Part shown: positions 20,486-30,560 of the stretch, one piece after another
Layout: each line of letters begins with the position of its first letter
Numbering within the stretch: the stretch's first letter is position 1
From: Oegoconia quadripuncta
Lineage: Eukaryota > Arthropoda > Insecta > Lepidoptera > Autostichidae
Assembly: GCA_949316235.1 (NCBI GenBank)
Contig: OX438748.1
Location: 34,590,836 to 34,654,835 of the forward strand
Reading direction: 5' to 3'
DNA: 64,000 bases
Made by a program: the position numbers and the translations under genes
Notes under the pieces: generated by a model
Database searches by the model: none
What the model was told of the DNA's origin: nothing
What the model saw: only the letters and a program-made list of their open reading frames with translations

Positions 20486-21943
20486 ATGGATACAACTAAG
20501 GAATGCAGTGAGACCGATCTATTTAGAAGTGATTCGGTGGCGGATAACGAATGCGTTATGGACGAACAACTTTTAAAGGAAGATGACCAATGCACGAAAA
20601 TGAGTAAGAGATTGAGAGAAGAGGAAAATAAGGGAGAGGAAGATTGGGAATGGAGAGTTGTAGTGAATAGAAAGGAAAAAAGAATGAAAGAAGGGAAAAG
20701 CTATTTTGAAGTGTATGTTTCATGTAGGGATAAACTTCCTAAACAATTTGGTTTAGCCAAACTACTAAAAACACACGGAATCAGTCATGTGACTCGTATA
20801 AAATACCTAAACCCATACAGAATCCGGATGGAGTTCGAAAATGAGATATACGCAGAAAAGATGATTCAATGCGAGGCTCTCATAACAAATGGATGGAAAT
20901 TCCAAAAATCCATGGAGGTTAATTTTTCATACGGTATTATAAAATCAGTCGATCTTGAATTATCGGACGAGGAAATTTTACAAAACACCGTATGTAAAAA
21001 CCCAGCGGAACTTGTATCGGCCCTACGTTTAAAACGGCGATGTAAAACAGCTGAGAGTGGTTGGGAACCCTCCGAATCTGTAAGGTTATGCTTCAGAGGC
21101 AGCTTTTTACCACCCCATGTCTATATTGAAGATTTGAGAATAAATGTGGAGAAATTTGTATTCCCTGTGTCCCAATGTTCACGATGTTGGAAGATCGGCC
21201 ACTTCTCTAAAATATGCCCAACGTCTAAAATAATATGCCCAAAATGCGGGGAGAACCATGCGAATTGTGAAACAAAAGTTTATAAGTGCATAAACTGTAA
21301 AGGCAACCACATGGCATTATCAAAAACCTGCCCTCTATTCATAAAAGAAAAACGTATCAGAGAGATAATGTCAGAATATAACTGTACTTACAGGAAAGCC
21401 TTGACCGTATATGTTCCCCCAGATCCACCCACCGTATCGAGTAACGAACAAGCACTACACGGCGAGCTTCTAAGTCAGTATAATACTACAACCACGCCAT
21501 TTAGCTCAACCCCCGGTCAAAATGCACCCTTACTCTATGCCAGTGTTGTCAAAACGAAGTCGATGTTTCAAAAAGAGCCACATCCGCCCGAGTCGAGCCT
21601 GCCTTTTAAAAAACCGAAGAAGAAGCAGAGACAACCGAAACCTGATTTACAGAAATCTGCGTGGAATATGACATCGGAAAGTGAGTCTAACGAAGCTGAA
21701 CCCCCGGCCGAAACACGGGAGACTGCGCAAGACGATTTGCAAGGAAGAAACGTAAGCTTCAAGGAACTTCTACAAAGACTGAAAGAAGTAATTTTTTGTA
21801 AAAGGTGGTCTTGGCATGATAAAATTAAACAGACGATTAAAACATGTATTGAGTGGGTAGCATTGGTGATTGTTGAACACATGTCTGATTGGCCAATTTT
21901 AAATGTAGTTTTAGAACATTTAATTAATTATAACGGTTGCTAA
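20486..21943 (+). CDS. LINE-i ORF1: Gag-like nucleic-acid-binding protein
   Basis: This 485-residue protein is the RNA-binding partner expected of I/Jockey-type LINEs. It packages the transcript into the ribonucleoprotein that is reverse transcribed. Residues 1-70 are acidic and basic and low in complexity (MSKRLREEENKGEEDWEW). Residues 72-230 form a globular, RRM-like region by family analogy. Three zinc knuckles follow: CSRCWKIGHFSKIC at 231-244, CPKCGENHANC at 251-261 and CINCKGNHMALSKTC at 268-282. The tail is proline-, lysine- and serine-rich (340-410). The first ATG is 158 bp from the element's 5' end and is preceded by a short AT-rich leader. No frameshift is visible. The stop lies inside the open ORF2 frame. 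Confidence 0.92.
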   Translation: MDTTKECSETDLFRSDSVADNECVMDEQLLKEDDQCTKMSKRLREEENKGEEDWEWRVVVNRKEKRMKEGKSYFEVYVSCRDKLPKQFGLAKLLKTHGISHVTRIKYLNPYRIRMEFENEIYAEKMIQCEALITNGWKFQKSMEVNFSYGIIKSVDLELSDEEILQNTVCKNPAELVSALRLKRRCKTAESGWEPSESVRLCFRGSFLPPHVYIEDLRINVEKFVFPVSQCSRCWKIGHFSKICPTSKIICPKCGENHANCETKVYKCINCKGNHMALSKTCPLFIKEKRIREIMSEYNCTYRKALTVYVPPDPPTVSSNEQALHGELLSQYNTTTTPFSSTPGQNAPLLYASVVKTKSMFQKEPHPPESSLPFKKPKKKQRQPKPDLQKSAWNMTSESESNEAEPPAETRETAQDDLQGRNVSFKELLQRLKEVIFCKRWSWHDKIKQTIKTCIEWVALVIVEHMSDWPILNVVLEHLINYNGC

Positions 21944-24900
21944 CGTAAAAGGTAAGATTTTTAAAATAACCATTTTTCAGTGGAATAGTAGAAGCCTAAA
22001 GCCAAAAATATTGATGTTTGAAAATTTACTACTTCAAGAAAAGGTCCATATTTCCGTAGTCTGTGAAACCTGGCTAAATCCTGATGATATCATCCATATC
22101 AATAATTATAATATTTGCCGCTGTGATAGGGATGACGGTTACGGAGGTTTAGCTATAATAACGCATAAATCGATACAACATTCGAGGATGCCCACGCAAC
22201 TTACCAACCCTGGTATACAGGTAATCCATTTAAAGATCTATAATTGTGTTGAAGTTGATGATATCATCGGTGTATATTGTCCTTCCTCTGTACGCACTAA
22301 TGAACAAGATTGGCAAGAAATATTCAGGTTAGCTAATAGAAGGACATTGGTCCTGGGAGACTTCAACGGCCACCACACGAATTGGTCATACAAAAATGAC
22401 AATAGAGGTAACCAAATTTTCGACGCTCTGTCAGAATGCAATTTTGTCACCCTAAACAGCGGCAGCCCTACTCTAATAAAGCTAGTAGATGGGGTTCTTC
22501 AGCAGTCTTCTCCGGATGTTTCAGTAGCATCACCGGACATCGCACTAAAAATGGAATGGGGTACGATCAATGAAACATTAGGAAGTGACCACTTAGTAAT
22601 TAAAATATCCACCGAATTAACCATAACTTCCCAACCTATACTACGTCGAAATTATAAGAAAGCTGACTGGGCCTCCTACACCAGTTGTCTGGAAACTCTA
22701 TTTGCGTGTTTTGAACCCCTTAGTGACCTGCAAAAAACCTACGATAATTTTATAGATTATTTATACATAGCCGCTGAGCTCCATATTCCCTACATTAAAA
22801 TTAACAGAGATCCGTGTAATAAATTTCAGCCAAAACCTTACTGGGATGTGGAGCTATCTCGAAGCGTAGCGGAGCGACGCTTGGCTTTATCTCGATTTCG
22901 TAAAAATCCAACACCAGATAACTTTGATATACTTAAAGAAAAAATACTGAATACTCACAGATTATTGCGCCAGGCTAGAACTAAGGGCTGGCAAAAATTA
23001 TGTGACTCTATTGACCAAGTCACTTCTGTAAGCGAAATGTGGCACAAGATGAGATGGTTTAAAGGATACAAGAAATATAATAATTACGTGGAGGGAGACA
23101 GAGCTAATAAACTTCTTGTTAATCTTACACCCGACTCCGTTAACCCACCTGACCCTACATTTCGCTCTGATAACCCGACACTAGAAATAGCATTTTCTAT
23201 ACAAGAATTACTTAGCTGTATTCCATCTAAAGACACTGCACCCGGCTATGATAATATATCTTACTCTATGATACGATACCTTCCCAAAAATGGTAAAACT
23301 ATACTTTTATCTCTGTACAATAAGTTCTTTAAATATAATTTCGTTCCATATCAGTGGCGAGACATTACCATCGTCCCCATACCTAAACCAGATAGAGACC
23401 CTCAGTCTAGCTCATCTTTACGCCCCATAGCAATGATCTCATGTCCTTGTAAAGTCTTTCATAACATGATCAAAAGTAGATTGGAATGGTTTTTGGAAAA
23501 AAATAACCTTTTGTCTGAAAATACAGTAGGGTTCCGTAAATTTAGATCTTGTTTGGATAGTCTTGTAAATTTGGTGACCAGAATACAGTTAGGCTTCTCA
23601 GAAAAACTATTAACCATTGGTTGCTTCATTGACATAGACAATGCCTATAACAACGTTGAAGCAACGGTCCTACTGGACATTTTAGATAAACTCTCAGTAG
23701 GGTCAAAATTTTGTAAATATCTATGGAACTTTCTACGAGAAAGACATCTCAAGATCTGGGCAAATAATCAATATATCAGTAGAATCACTAACCGTGGATT
23801 AGCCCAGGGCGACCCCTTATCTCCTCTGCTATTCAATGTGGCTACTATACATATTTGTAACAAGATAAATAATGTATACGCATCACAATATGCCGATGAC
23901 TTCGTATTGTATATCACTTGTCGTCATATAGAGGAGGGCTCTCAAGAGTTACAAGAGGCCCTGGAGTACTTGGTGAAATGCTTAAGGGACCTAGGTCTGG
24001 AAATCTCCGTCCAAAAAAGTAAAATGTGTATTTTTAAAAGGAACTTTAGAGCAGAATCTGCAGAACTATCCATTAATGGAAGTCGGTTACCACAGGTGGA
24101 GAATATTAAATACTTAGGATTGTGGTTGGACAGATCCCTAAGGTGGTCAAAACACATAAATGAGTTGAAAGAAAAGATATTAAAGTTTATTAAGGTTTTC
24201 AAAATATTATTGGGCCCCGGGTGGGGTATCCACCCTAAACATCTGAGGCGACTCTATATCGCTATAATTAGAAGCAGAATCGACTATGCCAGTATCCTGT
24301 ATGACAATAGCTGCCAGGTGCATCTAGCCAAATTAGATAAAATACAAAATTTAGCAATGAGGTTGATTGGAGGATTCATAAAAACAACTCCTATCCATGT
24401 TATGGAGAACGAGTTATGTTTGCCACCGTTACATGTCCGAAGAAGTTATTTAGCAGGAAAGTTTTGGGCCCGATGTAGATCGCTTGCACTAAACTCTACA
24501 AATACTCTAACGGAACAACTTCTTGATCTTAGTAAAAATTCCTATTGGAATCGAAAAAAGCTGCCATTGCTAGTCACAACCCATGAAAAATTTAAATCTT
24601 ACCAGATTCACGTTAGCAACCAACTGGAAATGTTTAGCTTGAACACATGGATCAACAACTTAGATATAAGAGATGTTCTTAAATTCGACATAATAGAGGT
24701 TGATAAAGCAAAAAAACGTTACGACCCCAACAACTTAAGACAAATTTGTATCACATATTTAGAAAAAGAGTATATGCAACATTACAAAATTTTCACTGAT
24801 GGGTCTAAAACAAATAATGCTGAAGTTGGAATAGCCTTTTTTGATTCGCAAACAAACTGCGCGGTAAAATTAAAAACCAATCCATTGCTGTCAATCATGC

Positions 24901-25640
24901 ATGCAGAACTCTGGGCAATCGCCGAGGCTTTATCCTACATCAACTCATGTGAAGCAAATAAGTTTGTAATTTTGACGGACTCAAGAAGCGCTATCCAACA
25001 TATACTATCATGTACCTCTGGAAAACGAGGCATACCTATAGCATATAGAATTATAGAATTAATTGCACACATTAAAAACCAAAAGAGAAGTGTGATATTG
25101 CAGTGGATTCCCTCGCATGTCGGTATCATTGGCAATGAGGAAGTGGATAAGTTGGCAAAGGAAGCTACGGTCGATGGGGAGACATTAAGCTGTTTGCCAG
25201 TTTGCCACGAGGTCTTACACAATATTAGAGAATATTCTAGAAATATCTGGAAAGAATATTTTGATGCAAGATCTCGATACAAAGGTATTTGGTATAAAAC
25301 CATTCAGCCCTATCTATTTTCCAAACCATGGTTTGATGATGTCGACATGTGCAGGACCATGGTAGTTACGGCCTTAAGGCTTCGATCCGGACACATTCCA
25401 TTGAATAGTTTTGGATATCTTATGAGAAAAGTACCATCCCCAGACTGTGAAGAGTGTGGGATCGTAGAGGATGTACACCATGTTATGGTGGAGTGTGTCC
25501 GAACCGAAGCCGAAAGGTTTCAAATTAGAAACAGACATGTTGGCAATGTCGGTTGGTGCAATAGCATCTTGTCTCTCCCTAACTCAAGCGAAGCCAGAAC
25601 TTTATATAAAATTGTTAAGCTAGGTATAAGTAGAAGATAA
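21924..25640 (+). CDS. LINE-i ORF2: endonuclease, reverse transcriptase and RNase H
   Basis: The polyprotein nicks target DNA and copies the element RNA at the nick. The frame opens at 21924, 20 nt before the ORF1 stop and in the +1 frame relative to it. The first ATG is at 22014, but the conserved endonuclease start (TIFQWNSRSLKPK) lies upstream, at about 21969-22007, so translation probably begins without that ATG. Numbered from codon 22011: endonuclease CETWL at 18, LGDFNGHHTNW at 115, SPDIAL at 174 and GSDH at 191; RT with WRDITIVPIPKP at 449, FIDIDNAYNNV at 539, LAQGDPLSPLLFN at 597 and catalytic YADD at 627; RNase H with D930, E966, D990 and SHVGIIGNEEVDKLAK at 1035-1050; and a C-terminal CX2CX6HHX4C at 1146-1162. 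No internal stop. Enzymatic competence is likely but inferred. Confidence 0.93.
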   Translation, partial: LIITVANVKGKIFKITIFQWNSRSLKPKILMFENLLLQEKVHISVVCETWLNPDDIIHINNYNICRCDRDDGYGGLAIITHKSIQHSRMPTQLTNPGIQVIHLKIYNCVEVDDIIGVYCPSSVRTNEQDWQEIFRLANRRTLVLGDFNGHHTNWSYKNDNRGNQIFDALSECNFVTLNSGSPTLIKLVDGVLQQSSPDVSVASPDIALKMEWGTINETLGSDHLVIKISTELTITSQPILRRNYKKADWASYTSCLETLFACFEPLSDLQKTYDNFIDYLYIAAELHIPYIKINRDPCNKFQPKPYWDVELSRSVAERRLALSRFRKNPTPDNFDILKEKILNTHRLLRQARTKGWQKLCDSIDQVTSVSEMWHKMRWFKGYKKYNNYVEGDRANKLLVNLTPDSVNPPDPTFRSDNPTLEIAFSIQELLSCIPSKDTAPGYDNISYSMIRYLPKNGKTILLSLYNKFFKYNFVPYQWRDITIVPIPKPDRDPQSSSSLRPIAMISCPCKVFHNMIKSRLEWFLEKNNLLSENTVGFRKFRSCLDSLVNLVTRIQLGFSEKLLTIGCFIDIDNAYNNVEATVLLDILDKLSVGSKFCKYLWNFLRERHLKIWANNQYISRITNRGLAQGDPLSPLLFNVATIHICNKINNVYASQYADDFVLYITCRHIEEGSQELQEALEYLVKCLRDLGLEISVQKSKMCIFKRNFRAESAELSINGSRLPQVENIKYLGLWLDRSLRWSKHINELKEKILKFIKVFKILLGPGWGIHPKHLRRLYIAIIRSRIDYASILYDNSCQVHLAKLDKIQNLAMRLIGGFIKTTPIHVMENELCLPPLHVRRSYLAGKFWARCRSLALNSTNTLTEQLLDLSKNSYWNRKKLPLLVTTHEKFKSYQIHVSNQLEMFSLNTWINNLDIRDVLKFDIIEVDKAKKRYDPNNLRQICITYLEKEYMQHYKIFTDGSKTNNAEVGIAFFDSQTNCAVKLKTNPLLSIMHAELWAIAEALSYINSCEANKFVILTDSRSAIQHILSCTSGKRGIPIAYRIIELIAHIKNQKRSVILQWIPSHVGIIGNEEVDKLAKEATVDGETLSCLPVCHEVLHNIREYSRNIWKEYFDARSRYKGIWYKTIQPYLFSKPWFDDVDMCRTMVVTALRLRSGHIPLNSFGYLMRKVPSPDCEECGIVEDVHHVMVECVRTEAERFQIRNRHVGNVGWCNSILSLPNSSEARTLYKIVKLGISRR

Positions 25641-25747
25641 GGTGTCCTAAGTCTAGATTACCTATGAGGGTGGCATATGCTGTTACAGATAAAACCCTCT
25701 ATAAATAAATAAAGATACAAAAAAAAAAAAAAAAAATTAAATAACAT
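25641..25747 (+). other. LINE-i 3' UTR, poly(A) and right target-site duplication
   Basis: The 3' UTR is short and ends with several AATAAA-like hexamers (ATAAATAAATAAAG) just before about 16 A residues. AATTAAATAACAT at 25735-25747 repeats the left flank. Confidence 0.85.
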
Positions 25748-25857
25748 GCGTAATTTTTCGTCAAGGGATAAAATCTAAATAATCTGATATTTTATAATAA
25801 GGAAAATAAGACGGAAATTTTTTAAAAAATCCGAGCACAATGATATGGTAGGTCCAT

Positions 25858-26180
25858 AAAATAGAAACTTATTAAGAAAGCATATTATAAAATATCAGAT
25901 TATTTAGATGATAAACTTTCATGGATATAAATAGCCCGTTCACATAACCAGGCTATTTCATAATTATTAATGATTTTTTTTAATATAAAATAAAAATTAA
26001 TAATTTCGTAATATAAAAACCTTTTTTTTTTATATAAAGAGCAACCTCCCGTGTTTCTTGCTTGTTCTTCTCAGGGAAAATTGCCTTTTGAACAAGCAGT
26101 AGCTTAAAAAATGTAAAATCTGACTATTTTAAGTGTACCCTGTGTACCTACAAAATAAAGCATTTTTTGATTTGATTTCC
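25858..26180 (+). mobile_element. LINE-c: short 5'-truncated copy
   Basis: It starts inside the ORF at AGAAACTTATTAAGAAAGCA (KLIKKAYYKISDYLDD) and continues through a complete 3' UTR (AGCAACCTCCCGTGTTTCTT, GTACCCTGTGTACCTACAAA) to AATAAAGCATTTTTTGATTT. Confidence 0.75.
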
Positions 26181-27475
26181 TTCATGATTGCACCCATGCA
26201 GTCGGCCTCCCAAGCAAAGAAGCCTATCACCTAAATAGTTTTTCTACACTGCCCAACAACCGTTCAAATTCGACTTCGTTTAAATCTTTGTCTAAATGAT
26301 AAATGGCAACATCCGTCGTGTCAGAACCATCTGTCAAATTAGCGCGCACATGTCAATTCGATTTTGACAGATGTAGGTCTTTTATTTCTCACGTCGCTTA
26401 TATGGGCCAGTGAGTTTTCTTTCAATTCACCGCTAACGTATCTTTGTATACAAATTGTATATTAGCAACACAAGTAATTTCTCTTTAAATGGCAACACTC
26501 AATTTGTTGCCAATGTATGTATGTATTTCTAAATACCGCATGTATTTGTGTACTGTCCTATGTATATACTTTAAAGAAGTACAAAAAAACTGGCTAAGTG
26601 CGTGTCGGACTTCGAACATTTAGGGGTCCGAACCGGTACCCTATCATACTGTCAAATCTTTCTTGCTCGAATTTCAATTGTTCGAAAACGGTAATAAGCC
26701 AGAAGAGGCAAGGCAAGAAATTGCCAGAGTGATTATTTTATATAACTTTTTTTCTCATAAACTCATTTTATATTATGTTTTACGAAAAACGGTTAATCGA
26801 TTATCAGAACTACTTTTTGATGTTTGACAGATGTTTTACTTACCATAATTTAAATTACTAGAATTACTTTATGTCCAAGTTACTTTTTCTGAGTAACCCC
26901 TATCTGTAGCGAGCGAGCAATATGGGTCGGAGCACCCCGACACTGTTGGTTAGGTTCAGAAGGTTAAGGCTGGAGCGTAAGCTTCCATGTTAGGTTGTGT
27001 TTTTATAATATTGTTAATAATATTCTGAAAATCAAAAAGTCTGGCAATAGATGCTTCGGCTAAACATTCGGTTGAACTTTAAAACATATGTAAATTAAAA
27101 AAATAACATTTGAATATCGTACATTCGAACTTCTGTAAAATGCATTTTCGGTGAAATGAAACATATAGAAAACAAAAATATGGAAATCGCATTCGTGATA
27201 GGTAACCCTCCGAACCAAATGTAGAATACAAGCCGTCTGTGAAAGTTACGCGTTTGACCGTAAAATTTAGTTGACTTGTAACAGGAAAATGAGGGAATTT
27301 AAAAAAGATTCAGATTTATCAAGTTGGTATTTGTTGGTAAAATATATGTAACAATAAACATTATTTATCACCAAACAGGTTCATAGGTCAATGAGAAGTT
27401 AAAGAAATGCTTCGTAACAAATATTTTAAAAATACAGTTTTTGGCTATAATATAACAAGCTATAAACAATGATAC
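26181..27475. other. No recognisable gene
   Basis: About 1.3 kb with no ORF of note. 26585-26660 carries a dispersed repeat motif (ACTGGCTAAGTGCGTGTCGG, AGGGGTCCGAACCGGTACCC), also present in short form near 12540. The rest is unassigned and could be unique genomic sequence. Confidence 0.4.
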
Positions 27476-27477
27476 CC

Positions 27478-27722
27478 GTATATAGTTAATATACTGAACA
27501 TTCGCACCAAGAAGTTCGATTCTTCATTCAACATCCGAACAGCCAAGGCATGGATCTCCCTTCCGGCGTCAGTCTTTCCTGAAACCTACAACCTTCGGAT
27601 CTTTAAGAGCAGAGTGAATAGGCATTTACTGGGATCGCGTGCTTCATCTTCGACCACATCGTCACTTTCCATCAGGTGAGATGGTGGTCAAATGCGAATC
27701 CAGTCAATCATGAAAAAAAAAG
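27478..27722 (+). mobile_element. LINE-a: 3' end copy
   Basis: One frame reads RTKKFDSSFNIRTAKAWISL, PASVFPETYNLRIFKSRVNR and HLLGSRASSSTTSS to a stop in the CATCAGGTGAGATGG region. A short 3' UTR and a poly(A) at 27713-27721 follow. It is strongly 5'-truncated. Confidence 0.75.
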
Positions 27723-27744
27723 CATGATAATTGGTAAAAAAAGA

Positions 27745-27896
27745 ATTAGTCCGATAGCGGTCTAGTTTCACCACATTTCCATGTGGCTTGGTTATCACAT
27801 GTGCTAGCAATAGTTTATAGCTCCAATAACCTGAATTACGTAATCTAAAACATGAGCTAGATTAATATTTACACTTCAGTTTGTATAAAAGAGACT
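27745..27896 (-). repeat. Inverted twin of 10846-10999
   Basis: About 150 bp identical in all but two or three positions to the reverse complement of 10846-10999. It contains TCACCACATTTCCATGTGGC, and the class is unknown. Confidence 0.7.
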
Positions 27897-27964
27897 ATGC
27901 CATTAAATGGCTTATGTAAATCAGACACACCAATTATGGCGCTTGTGGTCTCCGCACGTAAAAA

Positions 27965-28288
27965 GATTATTTTTATGCACAACGGGTTACCACTGAGGTC
28001 AAGTGGTAACCCGTTGTGCATAAAAATAATCACCCCTGATGTTAAGTGAAGATGAGGCCGAAGGTGGAAGGTCTTATTTGGGGGACTGGCTATCTTGTGT
28101 CTGATAACCGGAACACAACAATGCTATTAACATTGCTGTTTGGCGGCAGGTTTAGATAAGACGGTGGTAGCTAGCCAGGCGGACATTTAAAATGCCCTGC
28201 AACCAACCAAACCGAGTACTAAACATGTACCCACGACCTGCATTTCGTAAACCCAATGTTGTTTACATTGAGCCACAGAGGCGGTTAT
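27965..28288 (-). mobile_element. SINE-1 copy with a perfect terminal hairpin
   Basis: A full SINE-1 on the minus strand. At its 3' end the tail is duplicated in inverted form: 27965-27994 and 28002-28031 are perfect 30-bp reverse complements with a 7-nt loop (GAGGTCA). The head ends at GCCACAGAGGCGGTTATA. Confidence 0.82.
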
Positions 28289-28709
28289 ATAATTCTCCTT
28301 CGATCATCATCATCGTCATCAACCCGTAAACATCCCTCGTATATGAATAAATGAATTGTTAATAAAAAAAAAAAAATTTGAGGTATAAAAGGGCTTTTCC
28401 TATTAATTTTAATACCATTTTAATTAATTTTAATTTAATACCATTGTGCGTAAAGGGACTACCATATTACCATACCATAAAGTTCAAAGGAGAAAGAAAA
28501 CGAATTATATTATCTCGCCTTTCGCTGGATTATTCACCATAAAATGTATCCTGTGATACTCCAAGGATCAAGCCGAATCTAATGACACCTTGCACTTCGA
28601 AATCGGTCAAGCCGTTACGTCTACGTCAACATAGAAATCTACATACATACATTTTACAAACATACACACAAACATTACCCTCCCTCTTTAGGCAGTCGGG
28701 TAAAAAATC
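28289..28709. other. Spacer with a local duplication and repeat O
   Basis: 28385-28525 (GGGCTTTTCCTATTAATTTT, AAGAAAACGAATTATATTAT) is repeated at about 29255-29385. 28555-28710 is dispersed repeat O, ending CCCTCTTTAGGCAGTCGGGT, also at 55150-55630. The ORF that crosses it has no domain. Confidence 0.5.
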
Positions 28710-29817
28710 CCAAAGCATATATTTATCCAAGGCAAACATTGTTCTCCATATCCCCAATGCTAATCTTCACGGTGAATATGGTCTGCAAGTCAGGAAGTAA
28801 ATGCTTTTGCTCTAATACCTACAAATAAGGCGCCCTGTTTATCATATTAATTTATTCTCCTTACTTGTAGACGAAGTATACGGATGGTACAGTAACGCAA
28901 CTGTGAGTAACGTGGAGATTGAAGCAGCTGAAATTATATTTAATTGAACCTTCTTTATTTAATAAAATGATAATTAACTATTTTATTATAAAATGTCTTA
29001 ACTTTAAGAATTTTAGAATTCAAGTTACCTAATAAGGTAGTCAGGGTTTGTAATCGGTTTCGAAAATACCGGTAAATAAAGTTTTAGATACTGACTGCGC
29101 CAGACATTGCTTAACTTCGCTAATCGAAAACGAATAAATAATTTGGATAGATAGACAGATAAAGCGTTTATTTGCATATCACAGAAACACATACAAAAAT
29201 ATTCGACCGCAACAATCATTCTGCTTGGTGTTATTCTTATTTTGACATAATATATAAGTGCTTTTCCTATTAATTTTAATAACATTTTAATTAATTTTAA
29301 TTTAATACCATTGTGCGCAAAAAGACTATCATATTAAAGGAAAGTTCAAAGAAGAAAGAAAACGAATTGTATTATCTCACCTTCTTTTGATAGCACGGGA
29401 CTAAAAATAAAAACTCGTATGTACACACACATACAATACACATCTCATAGGTTAATACATCTTTAAAAATGTATTCAATTTACTTATCTGAAATCAGATA
29501 ATTGCTCACCTGGAATACAGCATACATTTCCTAATTCAGGAACCAGGTGTCACAAATTCTGATCGTTCCACAGACATGTATTTTATTTGCAAAAAATATA
29601 TGTATACTTGTGAAGTGAATAAAATATTACATAAATAACCGTCATATATGATATTGGAAAGTGCATACGGGAAAATATTTCATCACAAAAATTTGTTGTA
29701 GTGATCGAGGTAACCATTTGCGATATCATATCAAAATGTATGAAAAGAAAAGTTTATCAAAGTGTATGTAACATGGAGTTTTTAAATAAGTGTCTGTTAA
29801 TTGTTTATTTTATAGCA
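28710..29817. other. No gene; one LINE tail and the second local duplicate
   Basis: 29143-29197 is a minus-strand LINE tail (GATAGATAGACAGATAAAGC, TTTATTTGCATATCACAGAA). 29255-29385 is the partner of 28385-28525. The rest is AT-rich and unassigned. Confidence 0.45.
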
Positions 29818-30039
29818 CACTAGTGTTCGGCCCGTGAGTTCGCCTGCGTTGGAATAACTTTATCGCGGATATGTTTAATTTGTTTATCCCGCGAGAACTA
29901 CTCACTTTCTAAGGATAAAAAATATCATATGTCTTAATCCATGGTATGTTCTATCTATATACCAAATTTCATCCAAATCCGTTCATCCGTTGCGCCGTGA
30001 TTGAGCAACAAATGAACAACATCCAAATTTACGCATTTA
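29818..30039 (+). repeat. Dispersed repeat G, copy next to the 297-bp duplicate
   Basis: GTTCGGCCCGTGAGTTCGCC to CCAAATCCGTTCATCCGTTG. It is aligned with 37390-37604 but with many differences, unlike the sequence that follows. Confidence 0.6.
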
Positions 30040-30336
30040 TAATATTAGATTAGATAAGCTATCATTTTATAGTGTCTATACCGTGCTGTACTATGTACCG
30101 TACTCACTAGGTCCCACGGTTTCTTCTTTGCAGATGACCATACATTACTGTTTGTGTAAGATTTCTTTTAATAGAATTTCTATAAATAGCTTAGCCATTG
30201 AACCAATGTACTGCAACGTCAAAACGTTCATTCTTTCATTCATTCACCTCTCTTCTTCATACAAATTAGATATGTTCATCTCTGTGACGACCTGTTTGGT
30301 GTAGTGGTTAAAAACTCTGCTAGTACACCAAATGGT
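30040..30336 (+). repeat. 297-bp segment duplicated at 37605-37901 (copy 1)
   Basis: From TAATATTAGATTAGATAAGC to GTACACCAAATGGT I see no difference between the two copies. They include an identical 73-codon ORF with no recognisable domain. The last 50 bp are the head of SINE-2. Offset between the copies is 7,565 bp. Confidence 0.85.
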
Positions 30337-30560
30337 CGCGGGTTCGAATCTCGCTAGGGGCATATGTTTGTATGATGAATATATACATGTGTTCCCGAGT
30401 TATGGATGTTTTTCATTTATACATGTATATATTTACAAAAAAAAAATATTTGTGTAGTTTATCAACTATCTAGTATCCATAACACAAGCCTAGATGCTTA
30501 CTGTGGACCTAGATGGCGCTGTGTGTTTGTGCAAAGACATTTATTATTTATTATTGTTAT
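30288..30560 (+). mobile_element. SINE-2 copy
   Basis: Head CGACCTGTTTGGTGTAGTGG with a small internal deletion, B box GGTTCGAATCTCGC, then ACCTAGATGGCGCTGTGTGT and TTATTATT tail. Its first 50 bp belong to the duplicated segment. Confidence 0.75.

Larger units (their letters stand above)
20328..25734 (+). mobile_element. LINE-i: full-length, apparently intact non-LTR retrotransposon
   Basis: The element is 5,407 bp and consists of a 158-bp 5' UTR, ORF1, ORF2, a 3' UTR of about 80 bp and a poly(A) run. It is flanked by a perfect 13-bp direct repeat. Both ORFs are open and all catalytic motifs are present. The APE-type endonuclease, RT, RNase H and terminal zinc knuckle place it in the I/Jockey supergroup. 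The RNase H domain favours I-like clades over Jockey itself, but a phylogeny is needed. The lack of decay and the perfect duplication suggest recent insertion. Confidence 0.93.

Noticed and set aside
21568..21882. Minus-strand ORF of 104 codons, and other antisense ORFs in the LINE
   Set aside because: They are shadows of ORF1 and ORF2, which carry the recognisable domains.
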